From Devosia sp. Root635 (GTDB lineage Bacteria > Pseudomonadota > Alphaproteobacteria > Rhizobiales > Devosiaceae), in contig NZ_LMGZ01000018.1 in NCBI RefSeq assembly GCF_001427605.1, forward strand, positions 320,964 to 362,071: 41,108 nt of DNA, given 5' to 3'. A model generated the notes under the pieces. The model was given only the letters and a program-made list of their open reading frames with translations, did not search any database and was not told where the DNA came from. The position numbers and the translations under genes are program-made. Every line of letters begins with the position of its first letter. The stretch's first letter is position 1. Below, in pieces: positions 20,307-28,033 of the stretch.

Positions 20307-21761
20307 ATGAAGATGCGTACACTATGGCTGGCGGCTGGCACGGTGATGGTTCTGGCCATCGGCGGCACGCTGGCATTCTCACCCTTCAATGCTCCCAGCG
20401 TGGCCCAGGTGGCCGCGCCGGCCGCGCCGCTTCAGGTTCCGCAAAGCGACACGCAGATCAAGCTCAGCTTCGCGCCCGTGGTGCGCGCCGTGGCGCCTTC
20501 GGTGGTCAATGTCTATGCCACGCGCATCGAACAGCAGGCGGTGTCGCCTTTCGCCAGCGATCCGTTCTTCTCGCGCTTTTTCGGCGAGGGCCAGTTCCAG
20601 AGCCGGCCGCAGGAATCGCATGCGCTCGGCTCGGGCGTCATCGTCGATGCCGGTGGGGTGATCCTCACCAATCGCCACGTCATCGAAGGCGCGACCGATG
20701 TCCGCATTGCCCTTTCGGACGGCCGCGAATTTGCCGTCGATATCGTCATCGAGGATGCGCAGACGGACCTGGCCGTGCTGCGCGTGCGCCAACCGGGCGA
20801 TGTGAGCTTCCCTGCCATCACCTTCGCCGATTCCGACGCCCTGCTGGTCGGCGACCTGGTGCTGGCCATCGGCAATCCGTTCGGGGTCGGGCAGACCGTC
20901 ACGTCGGGCATCGTTTCGGCGCTGGCCCGCACCGGGGTCGAAAGCTCGGACTACGAGTTCTTCATCCAGACCGACGCGGCGATCAATCCGGGCAATTCGG
21001 GCGGCGCGCTGGTCGATCTCGACGGACATCTCGTCGGCATCAACACGGCCATCTATTCGCAGAGCGGCGGCTCGGTGGGCATCGGCTTTGCCATTCCGGC
21101 CAATATGGCGCGGCTGGTGGCCGATGCGGGTGTCAGTGGCGGCGAAATTATTCGCCCGTGGTTCGGCGCCAAGATGCAGGCGGTCAATTCCGATATTGCC
21201 GCGAGCCTGGGCATGGCGGCGCCGCATGGTGCGCTCATCGCCGAAGTGGCGCCCGATGGTCCCGCCGCCCGCGCCGGCTTTGCGGCGGGCGATGTGATCC
21301 TCAGCGTCGACGGGGTGGCAGTGGACGATCCCAGTGCCTTCAACTTCCGCCTCGCCACCAAGCCGATCGGCCAGGCCACCAATCTCGAACGGCTGCGCAG
21401 CGGCGCGACAGAGGTGGTTTCCTTCACCGTGGAGCCGGCGCCTGTGGCAGGTGGCGACATGCTGGCCACCATCACCGGCAAGTCCCGCTTTGCCGGCGCC
21501 AGCGTCCGCCAGCTCGATGCGGCGCTGGCCGAGGCCAAGGACCTCCCCTATGACGCCCGCGGGGTCATCGTCACCGCCATCGAGCCGGGGTCGCCGGCCG
21601 AGGGCATGGGCCTGCGCGTCGACGATATCATCCTGGCGCTCAACGACATCCCCATGGACACTGCAGGCGCCTTTGCCGAGACCGCCAGTAAGAGCGTGCG
21701 CACCTGGCAGATCATCCTGCAGCGCGACGGCAGGGTGACCCGGAGCATTGTGAGCGGGTAG
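20307..21761 (+). CDS. DegP/HtrA-type periplasmic serine protease
   Basis: 484 residues. An N-terminal hydrophobic segment (about 5-24) acts as signal peptide or anchor. The trypsin-like domain carries the catalytic triad His124 (TNRHVI), Asp154 (QTDLAVLRV) and Ser231 (NPGNSGGAL). Two PDZ domains follow, at about 285-370 and 395-480. Such proteases degrade or refold damaged envelope proteins. It is divergent from the decarboxylase (178 bp between start codons) and its TAG stop touches a large inverted repeat. DegQ/DegS-like naming is open; two PDZ domains favour DegP/DegQ. Confidence 0.92.
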   Translation: MKMRTLWLAAGTVMVLAIGGTLAFSPFNAPSVAQVAAPAAPLQVPQSDTQIKLSFAPVVRAVAPSVVNVYATRIEQQAVSPFASDPFFSRFFGEGQFQSRPQESHALGSGVIVDAGGVILTNRHVIEGATDVRIALSDGREFAVDIVIEDAQTDLAVLRVRQPGDVSFPAITFADSDALLVGDLVLAIGNPFGVGQTVTSGIVSALARTGVESSDYEFFIQTDAAINPGNSGGALVDLDGHLVGINTAIYSQSGGSVGIGFAIPANMARLVADAGVSGGEIIRPWFGAKMQAVNSDIAASLGMAAPHGALIAEVAPDGPAARAGFAAGDVILSVDGVAVDDPSAFNFRLATKPIGQATNLERLRSGATEVVSFTVEPAPVAGGDMLATITGKSRFAGASVRQLDAALAEAKDLPYDARGVIVTAIEPGSPAEGMGLRVDDIILALNDIPMDTAGAFAETASKSVRTWQIILQRDGRVTRSIVSG

Positions 21762-21894
21762 TGCCACGCCCTCGTGGTTCGAGGCTCGCGAAGGGCTCGC
21801 ACCTCACCATGAGGGCGACTGGAACACCAAGCTACAAGTAGCACTCATGGTGAGGCGGGAGCGCAGCAACCCTCGCACCACGAGGGCGTGGCAC
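21761..21894. repeat. 134-bp inverted repeat (family B) between protease and rarA
   Basis: GTGCCACGCCCTCGTGGT at the left end is mirrored by ACCACGAGGGCGTGGCAC at the right end, and CCTCACCATGAG inside the left arm by CTCATGGTGAGG in the right. Arms are about 54 nt and imperfect in the middle; the loop is about 27 nt. Only one copy in this window. It begins on the last base of the protease stop codon. Confidence 0.8.
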
Positions 21895-21923
21895 CGTTGC
21901 CCCCAATCCGCTAGAACAGCCCC

Positions 21924-23237
21924 ATGTCCGATCTCTTCGCTGCCGACTCGTCCGAAACCGACCGCGCAAGGCCGCTCGCCGATCAGTTGCGGCCGCGTTC
22001 GCTCGACGAAGTCATCGGCCAGGCCCACCTGCTGGGCCCCGATGGCACCTTGCGCCGCATGATTGCCAGCGGCCGGCTCGGCTCGCTGATCCTGTGGGGG
22101 CCGCCGGGCACCGGCAAGACTACGGTGGCGCGGCTGCTGGCCGACCAGATCGGCTATACGTTCGAGCAAATCTCGGCGGTGTTTTCCGGCGTTGCCGACC
22201 TCAAGAAGGTGTTCGAGAAAGCCCGTTTCGAGCGCCTGTCCGGCCATCGTACGCTGCTGTTCGTCGATGAAATCCATCGCTTCAACCGCGCCCAGCAGGA
22301 TGGTTTCCTGCCGGTGATGGAAGACGGGACGGTGGTTCTGGTCGGCGCCACCACCGAAAATCCCTCTTTCGAGCTGAACGCGGCCCTGCTGTCGCGCAGC
22401 CAGGTGCTGCGTTTTGAATCGCTTGGCCTCGATGATCTCGAAAAGCTGGTGCAGCGCGCCGAGGAACTGACCGGCGCGGCCCTGCCGCTGGATGCCGAGG
22501 CCCGCCAGACGCTGCTCACCCTTGCCGATGGCGATGGCCGCGCTTTGCTCGGCCTGGTCGAGGAGGTGCTGGCCTCCGCCAAGGAGGGCGAAACCCTCGA
22601 TGCGGCGACCATGCTCACCGTCATCCAGCGCCGCGCTCCCATTTACGACAAGGCGCAGGATGGCCACTACAACCTGATTTCGGCCTTGCACAAGACCATC
22701 CGCGGCTCCGACCCGGATGCGGCGCTCTACTATTTCGCCCGCATGCTTGATGCCGGGGAGGATCCGCTGTTCCTCGCCCGTCGGCTGATCCGGATGGCCT
22801 CAGAAGATATCGGCCTGGCCGATCCGCAGGCGCTGCAAATGGCCGTCGCCGCCCGCGACGCCTACCAGATGCTCGGCTCACCCGAGGGCGAACTGTCGCT
22901 GGCGCAGGTCGTGGTCTACCTGGCGCTGGCCCCCAAATCCAACGCCGTCTACACCGCTTATAAGGGCGCCGTTAGCGTTGCCAAATCCACCGGCTCGCCC
23001 ATGCCGCCCATGGTCATCCTCAATGCGCCCACCAAGCTGATGAAGGGGAGCGGCTATGGCGAGGGCTATATCTACGACCACGACACATCAGAAGCCTTTT
23101 CCGGCCAGGAATACTTCCCCGAAAAGATCGGCAGGCAGAAATTCTACGAGCCGGTGGAACGCGGTTTCGAGCGGGATTTGCGAAAGCGGGTGGAGTATTT
23201 CGAGCGGCTCAGGGCGGCGAAGCGGGGGGACGGGTAA
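21924..23237 (+). CDS. rarA: Replication-associated recombination protein A (MgsA/RarA/WRNIP1 family AAA+ ATPase)
   Basis: 437 residues. The clamp-loader-like AAA+ domain has Walker A GPPGTGKT (59-66), Walker B LLFVDEIHRFN (111-121) and sensor 1 VGATTENPSFELN. The C-terminal tetramerisation region includes RMASEDIGLADPQAL and the end motif GYIYDHD...GQEYFPE. RarA acts at stalled replication forks. In this order it usually follows a DegP-type gene, as here. Confidence 0.95.
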   Translation: MSDLFAADSSETDRARPLADQLRPRSLDEVIGQAHLLGPDGTLRRMIASGRLGSLILWGPPGTGKTTVARLLADQIGYTFEQISAVFSGVADLKKVFEKARFERLSGHRTLLFVDEIHRFNRAQQDGFLPVMEDGTVVLVGATTENPSFELNAALLSRSQVLRFESLGLDDLEKLVQRAEELTGAALPLDAEARQTLLTLADGDGRALLGLVEEVLASAKEGETLDAATMLTVIQRRAPIYDKAQDGHYNLISALHKTIRGSDPDAALYYFARMLDAGEDPLFLARRLIRMASEDIGLADPQALQMAVAARDAYQMLGSPEGELSLAQVVVYLALAPKSNAVYTAYKGAVSVAKSTGSPMPPMVILNAPTKLMKGSGYGEGYIYDHDTSEAFSGQEYFPEKIGRQKFYEPVERGFERDLRKRVEYFERLRAAKRGDG

Positions 23238-23247
23238 TAGGGCCGGC

Positions 23248-23376
23248 CTCCCCCTCTCCCCTTGCGGGAGAGGGACGACCTGACGCGTTCAGCAGAAGGT
23301 CAGGGTGAGGGGCAATGGATGACTCCAAACCCCTCATCCGCCCTTCGGGGCACCTTCTCCCTCAAGGGGAGAAGGT
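23248..23376. repeat. Palindromic intergenic repeat (family A variant)
   Basis: CTCTCCCCTTGCGGGAGAG at the left, GGTCAGGGTGAGGGGC in the middle, and a perfect 10-bp stem ACCTTCTCCC/GGGAGAAGGT (23352-23361 with 23367-23376) at the right. The composition matches REP-like elements common between genes in this order. It separates rarA from crcB. Confidence 0.75.
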
Positions 23377-23422
23377 AAAACCGCAAACATAGCTTTTACT
23401 CAAGAGGAGCATCACCGGACAT

Positions 23423-23803
23423 ATGACCCCCTTCCTCCTCGTCGGCGCCGGCGGCGCTATTGGTGCCATGTCCCGCTATGGTGTCTCCGTCCTTGTCGGA
23501 CGCGCCTGGCCTATGTCCTTCCCACTCGCCACGATGCTGGTGAACATTCTCGGTTCCCTCGCCATGGGTCTCTTCGTCGGTGTCATGGCGCGCCTGCTAC
23601 CCACCTGGCAGAATGAGGCGCGCCTGTTCCTGGCTGTCGGCCTGCTCGGCGGTTTCACAACGTTCTCGTCCTTCTCGCTCGATGCGATCGTGCTGATCGA
23701 GCGTGGCGAGATGCTGCAGGCTACCGCCTATGTGCTGTTGTCGGTTGTGCTCTGCCTCATTGGGCTTTATCTCGGCCTTTTGGTGACCCGAGGCGTGGCA
23801 TGA
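23423..23803 (+). CDS. crcB: Fluoride ion channel CrcB/Fluc
   Basis: 126 residues with four predicted membrane helices. It forms dimeric fluoride exporter channels. The signatures GAGGAIGAMSRYGV (N-terminal) and GLLGGFTTFSSFSLD (third helix) are those of Fluc. It heads a coupled run: its stop overlaps the rluC start by 4 bp. No fluoride riboswitch is seen in the short upstream gap, so fluoride regulation is not evident. Confidence 0.93.
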   Translation: MTPFLLVGAGGAIGAMSRYGVSVLVGRAWPMSFPLATMLVNILGSLAMGLFVGVMARLLPTWQNEARLFLAVGLLGGFTTFSSFSLDAIVLIERGEMLQATAYVLLSVVLCLIGLYLGLLVTRGVA

Positions 23804-24786
23804 GTGGCGTTCAACAGCGGCAGGTGGATAGCGATGAAGACGGGATGCGTCTCGATCGCTGGTTTGCCCATCACTTCCCCCAGCTCGGTTTTGGCCGACT
23901 CCAGAAGCTGATCCGCAATGGCGAGGTCAAGGTCGACAAGGCCAAGGTGACCACCAGCACGCGGGTTCTGGCCGGGCAGACCGTGCGTATTCCGCCCATC
24001 GACGATGCCGACGTGGTCAAGCCGGTCAAGCTCAACGAGGCCGATGCGCAGTTCCTGCGCGAGCTGATCCTCTACGAGGACGACGATATCTACGTCTTCA
24101 ACAAGCCGCATGGCCTGGCCGTGCAGGGCGGCAGCGGCACCAGGCGCCACATGGATGGTCTGCTCAAGAGCCTGCCCAACAAGAAGGGCGAGGCGCCGCG
24201 CCTGGTGCACCGGCTCGATCGCGATACGTCCGGCTGTCTTGTCGTCGCCAAGACCAAGGCCGCGGCCAGCCATTTCGGCGCCGTGTTCCGCTCGCGCTCG
24301 GCCCGCAAGATTTACTGGGCCATCGTGGCCGGCAATCCGCATCCACAGCAGGGTGAAATCTCCTGCTTCCTGGCGCGCCAGAGCACCGAAGACGGCGAGC
24401 AGATGGTCGTGGTCAAGAACGGTACGCCCGGCGCGCAGCATTCGATGAGCTATTATTCGACCACCGACACGGCCAGCCGGCGCTTCGCCTGGGTGACGCT
24501 GAAGCCGGTGACCGGCCGCACCCACCAGCTCCGCGTCCACATGGCCCAGCTCGGCACGCCGATCATCGGCGATCCGCGCTATTTCAATATCGAGAACTGG
24601 CAGGGTGCGCCCGGCCTCAGCGAGGGGCTGCACCTGCATGCCCGCCGCATTGCCATCCCGCTGCGCAGCGGCAAGCGCCTCGATATTTCGGCGCCCCTGC
24701 CGCCGCATATGCGAGCCAGCTTCGAGACTCTGGGGTTCGATCCCGACCGCTACGATGTCAGCGGCGATCCGGAGGATGGGGCATGA
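23800..24786 (+). CDS. rluC: RluC/RluD-family 23S rRNA pseudouridine synthase
   Basis: 328 residues. An N-terminal S4 RNA-binding domain (about 16-75) precedes the catalytic domain with the motif HRLDRDTSG, whose Asp is the nucleophile, and the later GRTHQLRVHMAQLG. By family and gene order it most resembles RluC, which modifies 23S rRNA near 955, 2504 and 2580. It overlaps crcB and the next gene by ATGA each, so expression is coupled. RluD cannot be fully excluded. Confidence 0.85.
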   Translation: MSGVQQRQVDSDEDGMRLDRWFAHHFPQLGFGRLQKLIRNGEVKVDKAKVTTSTRVLAGQTVRIPPIDDADVVKPVKLNEADAQFLRELILYEDDDIYVFNKPHGLAVQGGSGTRRHMDGLLKSLPNKKGEAPRLVHRLDRDTSGCLVVAKTKAAASHFGAVFRSRSARKIYWAIVAGNPHPQQGEISCFLARQSTEDGEQMVVVKNGTPGAQHSMSYYSTTDTASRRFAWVTLKPVTGRTHQLRVHMAQLGTPIIGDPRYFNIENWQGAPGLSEGLHLHARRIAIPLRSGKRLDISAPLPPHMRASFETLGFDPDRYDVSGDPEDGA

Positions 24787-25445
24787 AGCTCGTCGTCTTC
24801 GACATGGATGGTACGCTGATCGATACGCAGGCGCTGATTGGCGAGCATATGTCGGCCACCTTTGCCGACCGTGGGCTCGATGCGCCAAGCCCGGCCCAGT
24901 CGCGCCGGGTCATCGGGCTGTCACTGTCGCAGGCCATGGCGCGGCTGGCGCAGAGCGACGATCCGGTGCTGATCGACCAGCTTGTCGAGGGCTATCGCGC
25001 GCATTTTCAGGCTTCGCTCGTTACCCATGGCAATCGCGAGGGGCTGTTTCCGGGCGCGCTGGAGGCTCTCCATGCGCTCCATGCCCGGCCCGACACGGTG
25101 CTGGGGATTGCCACCGGCAAGCCGCTGACCGGCGTTCACCGCATTCTGACGCATCTTGACCTGTCCGGCCATTTCGTCACCCTGCAGACACCCGACCACA
25201 ATCCCTCCAAGCCCCATCCGGGCATGCTCGAAACCGCCATGCGTGAAACCGGCGTCGCGCCGGCCGAGACGGTGATGATCGGCGACACCACATTCGATAT
25301 CGAAATGGGAGTGGCTGCCGGCTGCAAGACTGTCGGCGTTACCTGGGGCTATCACGAGCCGCGCGAGCTCATCGCAGCGGGCGCCACCACCATGATCGAC
25401 CGCTACGACCAGCTTGCCGGCGCGATCAGCCAACTCCTGGACTAA
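24783..25445 (+). CDS. HAD-family hydrolase (phosphoglycolate-phosphatase-like)
   Basis: 220 residues. HAD motif I is VVFDMDGTLID (nucleophile Asp7), motif II IATGKP, motif III Lys in KPHPGML, motif IV IGDTTFDIEMG. A cap domain of helical type lies between motifs I and II (about 15-85). The substrate is not evident; Gph-like phosphatases hydrolyse phosphoglycolate or related small phosphates. It overlaps rluC and is 3 bp from the ATP12 gene, an arrangement often seen in this order. Confidence 0.87.
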   Translation: MKLVVFDMDGTLIDTQALIGEHMSATFADRGLDAPSPAQSRRVIGLSLSQAMARLAQSDDPVLIDQLVEGYRAHFQASLVTHGNREGLFPGALEALHALHARPDTVLGIATGKPLTGVHRILTHLDLSGHFVTLQTPDHNPSKPHPGMLETAMRETGVAPAETVMIGDTTFDIEMGVAAGCKTVGVTWGYHEPRELIAAGATTMIDRYDQLAGAISQLLD

Positions 25446-25448
25446 ACC

Positions 25449-26228
25449 ATGCGCGACCAGCTCGACGACATCCAGAAGCACCTGAACGATGGCTATGGCC
25501 GGGCCCAGCACCTCGACAAGGTCGAGCTGCCCAAGCGCTTCTACAAGGAGGTCGCCGCCGGCCCAGTCGATGGCGGCTTCGTCGTTACCCTCGATGGCCG
25601 CCCGGTGCGCACACCGGGCAGGAAGCTGCCTGTCGTCGTGCCCGCCGCCGCGATTGCCACGGCAATGGCGGAGGAATGGGCCGGGCAGGGCGAATTCATC
25701 GACCCGGCCACCATGCCCATGGTGCGGCTGGTCAATTCGGCCGTGGAAAGCGGCGAAGAGATGATCCCGGCCTTCCGCGAGGAGGTCATCAAGTTCGCCA
25801 GCACCGACCTGATGCTCTATCGCGCCGAAAGCCCGCAGGAGCTGGTCTCGGAGCAGGAAGTGGCCTGGGACAATGCGCTGACCACCCTGGCCCGCCATTT
25901 CGGCGTCAGCTTCCAGCCGACCATGGGCATCATCCACCAGTCCCAGCCCAAGCCCACGCTCGATCGGCTGGCCGAGGCGCTGGGCAATGAAAACCTGCTG
26001 ACGATGACCGCGCTGGTATCGATCACCGGACTGACTGGTTCAGGACTTCTCGCTATCGGCCTGTGGAGCAAGCTGTTTTCGCCGGACCAAGTGTGGAAGG
26101 CGGCGCATGTCGACGAGGATTACCAGATTTCGCAGTGGGGCCAGGACGAGGAAGCCGCCGACCGGCGCGCCCGGCGCCGCGTCGAGTTCGATACAGCGGT
26201 GGCGGTGCTCGACGCGATGCGGGCCTGA
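25449..26228 (+). CDS. ATP12-family chaperone for F1-ATPase assembly
   Basis: 259 residues, typical for alphaproteobacterial ATP12, the homologue of the mitochondrial chaperone that binds the F1 alpha subunit during assembly. Family features are KRFYKEV, VTLDGRPVRTPGRK and the block MRLVNSAVE-like (PMVRLVNSAVE) followed by FASTDLMLYRAE. It lies at the end of the crcB-rluC-HAD run and is followed by a palindromic repeat before the convergent folK. Confidence 0.92.
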   Translation: MRDQLDDIQKHLNDGYGRAQHLDKVELPKRFYKEVAAGPVDGGFVVTLDGRPVRTPGRKLPVVVPAAAIATAMAEEWAGQGEFIDPATMPMVRLVNSAVESGEEMIPAFREEVIKFASTDLMLYRAESPQELVSEQEVAWDNALTTLARHFGVSFQPTMGIIHQSQPKPTLDRLAEALGNENLLTMTALVSITGLTGSGLLAIGLWSKLFSPDQVWKAAHVDEDYQISQWGQDEEAADRRARRRVEFDTAVAVLDAMRA

Positions 26229-26252
26229 ATGCCCGCGCTTCGGCTCTTGCTA

Positions 26253-26338
26253 CCCTCCCCTTTGAGGGGAGGGCTGTCGCACATGAAACGGGCAGGCCGC
26301 AATATTTCAGTCGTCTCCCTCCCCTCAAAGGGGGAGGG
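26253..26338. repeat. Palindromic intergenic repeat (family A, short unit)
   Basis: CCCTCCCCTTTGAGGGGAGGG at the left end and TCCCTCCCCTCAAAGGGGGA at the right enclose a core with GTCGCACATGAAA, GGCCGCAATATTTCAGTCG. The core is clearly homologous to that at 18709-18750. It lies between the convergent ATP12 and folK genes. Confidence 0.8.
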
Positions 26339-26367
26339 AGGCGATAGAACCGATGGCCTCCCGTGCG

Positions 26368-26799
26368 TTACGTCGCGCGCTCCAGCAGCCACTGCACCAC
26401 ATCCGGTGCAATCTCCCGTAGCGGCACCAGCACGAAATCGCGTTCGTGCGCATAGGGATGCGGCAGGGTCAGGCGGGGGGAATTCAGCTCCACGCGATCA
26501 TAGGCGATCATGTCGATATCGATGACCCGCGGGCCCCAGACCTCCTGGCGCACCCGCCCCATATCCAGCTCGATGCCGAGGATAACATCAAGCAGTTCAA
26601 GGGGTTCGAGGCTGGTCTCGACCGCCACGGCCTGATTGGCGAAATCGGGCTGGTCGGTCTTGCCCCAGGGCTTGGTGGCCAGCACCGCCGAGCGTCTGGT
26701 GACGACGATGCCGGGATGCGCCGCGATGCGCCGGATGGCCTCGGCGAGCTGAGCCGGCGGGTCACCCAGATTGGCCCCCAGGCTCAGCCAGGCCTTCAT
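26368..26799 (-). CDS. folK: 6-hydroxymethyl-7,8-dihydropterin pyrophosphokinase
   Basis: 143 residues, slightly short for HPPK. It transfers pyrophosphate from ATP to hydroxymethyl-dihydropterin in folate synthesis. The N-terminal LSLGANLGDP, KPWGKTDQPDFANQAV and the Mg-binding block WGPRVIDIDMIAYD are typical; LPHPYAHERDFVLVPL closes the domain. It overlaps folB by 4 bp and is last in the folP-folB-folK run. Confidence 0.95.
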   Translation of the reverse strand: MKAWLSLGANLGDPPAQLAEAIRRIAAHPGIVVTRRSAVLATKPWGKTDQPDFANQAVAVETSLEPLELLDVILGIELDMGRVRQEVWGPRVIDIDMIAYDRVELNSPRLTLPHPYAHERDFVLVPLREIAPDVVQWLLERAT

Positions 26800-27176
26800 G
26801 TCCGCTGCCGATGCAGTTCCACCGCCGCCTCACCACGCACCATGGCAATCGGCGCCTCCGGCTTGCGGATGCGGATGATGACCCAGTCGACGGTGGGGAA
26901 GGCCGCAAACAGCGCATCGACGATGTTCTGCCCAAGCGCTTCCAGCAGTTTGGTGCGCTCGCCCTCGAAGGTCTGCTTCACCACATCGTAGACATCACCA
27001 TAGGAGGTGCCGGTGCTGAGCCGGTCGGTCCTGGCCGGCACCGACAGGTCGAGGCCGATTTCGAGATCGATGAAGAATCGCTGGCCGAGCCGGGCCTCTT
27101 CGGCAAAAACGCCGTGATAGCCGTAAAAGCCCAGGTCTCTCAGGATGATACGGTCGCCAGAAAAGGATTCGGTCAT
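26796..27176 (-). CDS. folB: Dihydroneopterin aldolase
   Basis: 126 residues. It converts dihydroneopterin to 6-hydroxymethyl-dihydropterin and glycolaldehyde, the substrate of FolK. LRDLGFYGYHGVFAEEARLGQRF is represented by GFYGYHGVFAEE plus GQRFFIDLE; TSYGDVYDVV and the catalytic Lys in IRKPEAPI follow. It lies 5 bp after folP and overlaps folK. Confidence 0.95.
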   Translation of the reverse strand: MTESFSGDRIILRDLGFYGYHGVFAEEARLGQRFFIDLEIGLDLSVPARTDRLSTGTSYGDVYDVVKQTFEGERTKLLEALGQNIVDALFAAFPTVDWVIIRIRKPEAPIAMVRGEAAVELHRQRT

Positions 27177-27181
27177 CTCTG

Positions 27182-28033
27182 CTATCCCCGGTTTTCGGGC
27201 GGACCATACAGCGTTGCCTGCGCCACGCGAAGGGCATCGCGGTTGGCCCGAACGTCATGCACGCGGAAAATATGGCCCCCCCGGAGATAGCCCAGGACAT
27301 TGGTGGCAATGGTGCCGGCCAGCCGCTCTTCGGGCTGGTTGCCAAGCAGCTTGCCGATCATCGATTTGCGCGAGGTGCCCACCAGCAGGGGCAGGCCGAG
27401 CGCTGCCAGTTCGTCCAGCCGGTCGAGCAAGGCATAGTTTTCGGTCAGCGACTTGGCGAAGCCGAAGCCGGGATCGACAATGAGGCGGTCCCGCGCCAGC
27501 CCCGCTCGCTCGGCCATGGCCACGCTGCGCCTCAGGTAATCGGCAACTGCGCCGAGTAGCGGAGCGGCCGGGTCGCGGGCCTTGTCCCAGTGCATGGCGA
27601 TGACCGCGGTACCATGCAGCGCCGCCACCTCGGCCATTTCCGGCGCGCCTTGCAGGCCATGCACATCGTTGATGATGCTGGCGCCGGCCTGGACGGCCTG
27701 GTCGGCGACCAGCGGCTTGTAGGTGTCGATGGAGATGGGCGTCGTGATGCCGTCGGCGACCAGCGCGTCGATCACCGGCATGACGCGGTCCAGTTCCTCC
27801 TGCACGCCGACCGGCGCGGCGCCGGGCCGGGTGCTTTCGCCGCCGATATCGATGATGTCGGCGCCCTCGGCCAGCATCTGGCGGGCATGGGCGAGTGCGC
27901 TGGCCACGCGATCATGCTGGCCGCCATCGGAAAAGCTGTCCGGCGTGACATTGAGGATGCCCATGACCAGCGGTGTCGGGCCGAGCAGCAATGGCGGGCG
28001 GTTGGGCAACGCGATGGTGTGGTTCGAGTGCAT
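27182..28033 (-). CDS. folP: Dihydropteroate synthase
   Basis: 283 residues. It joins hydroxymethyl-dihydropterin pyrophosphate to p-aminobenzoate and is the sulfonamide target. The pterin-site blocks MGILNVTPDSFSDGG, DIGGESTRPGA, INDVHG, DPGFGFAKS and GTSRKSMIG are all present. Its ATG directly abuts the stop codon of the upstream permease gene with no base between and without a clear Shine-Dalgarno, so translation is probably coupled to the permease. Confidence 0.95.
   Translation of the reverse strand: MHSNHTIALPNRPPLLLGPTPLVMGILNVTPDSFSDGGQHDRVASALAHARQMLAEGADIIDIGGESTRPGAAPVGVQEELDRVMPVIDALVADGITTPISIDTYKPLVADQAVQAGASIINDVHGLQGAPEMAEVAALHGTAVIAMHWDKARDPAAPLLGAVADYLRRSVAMAERAGLARDRLIVDPGFGFAKSLTENYALLDRLDELAALGLPLLVGTSRKSMIGKLLGNQPEERLAGTIATNVLGYLRGGHIFRVHDVRANRDALRVAQATLYGPPENRG

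Noticed and set aside
23377..23422. Fluoride riboswitch upstream of crcB
   Set aside because: Only 46 bp lie between the repeat and the start, and the conserved riboswitch blocks are not present.
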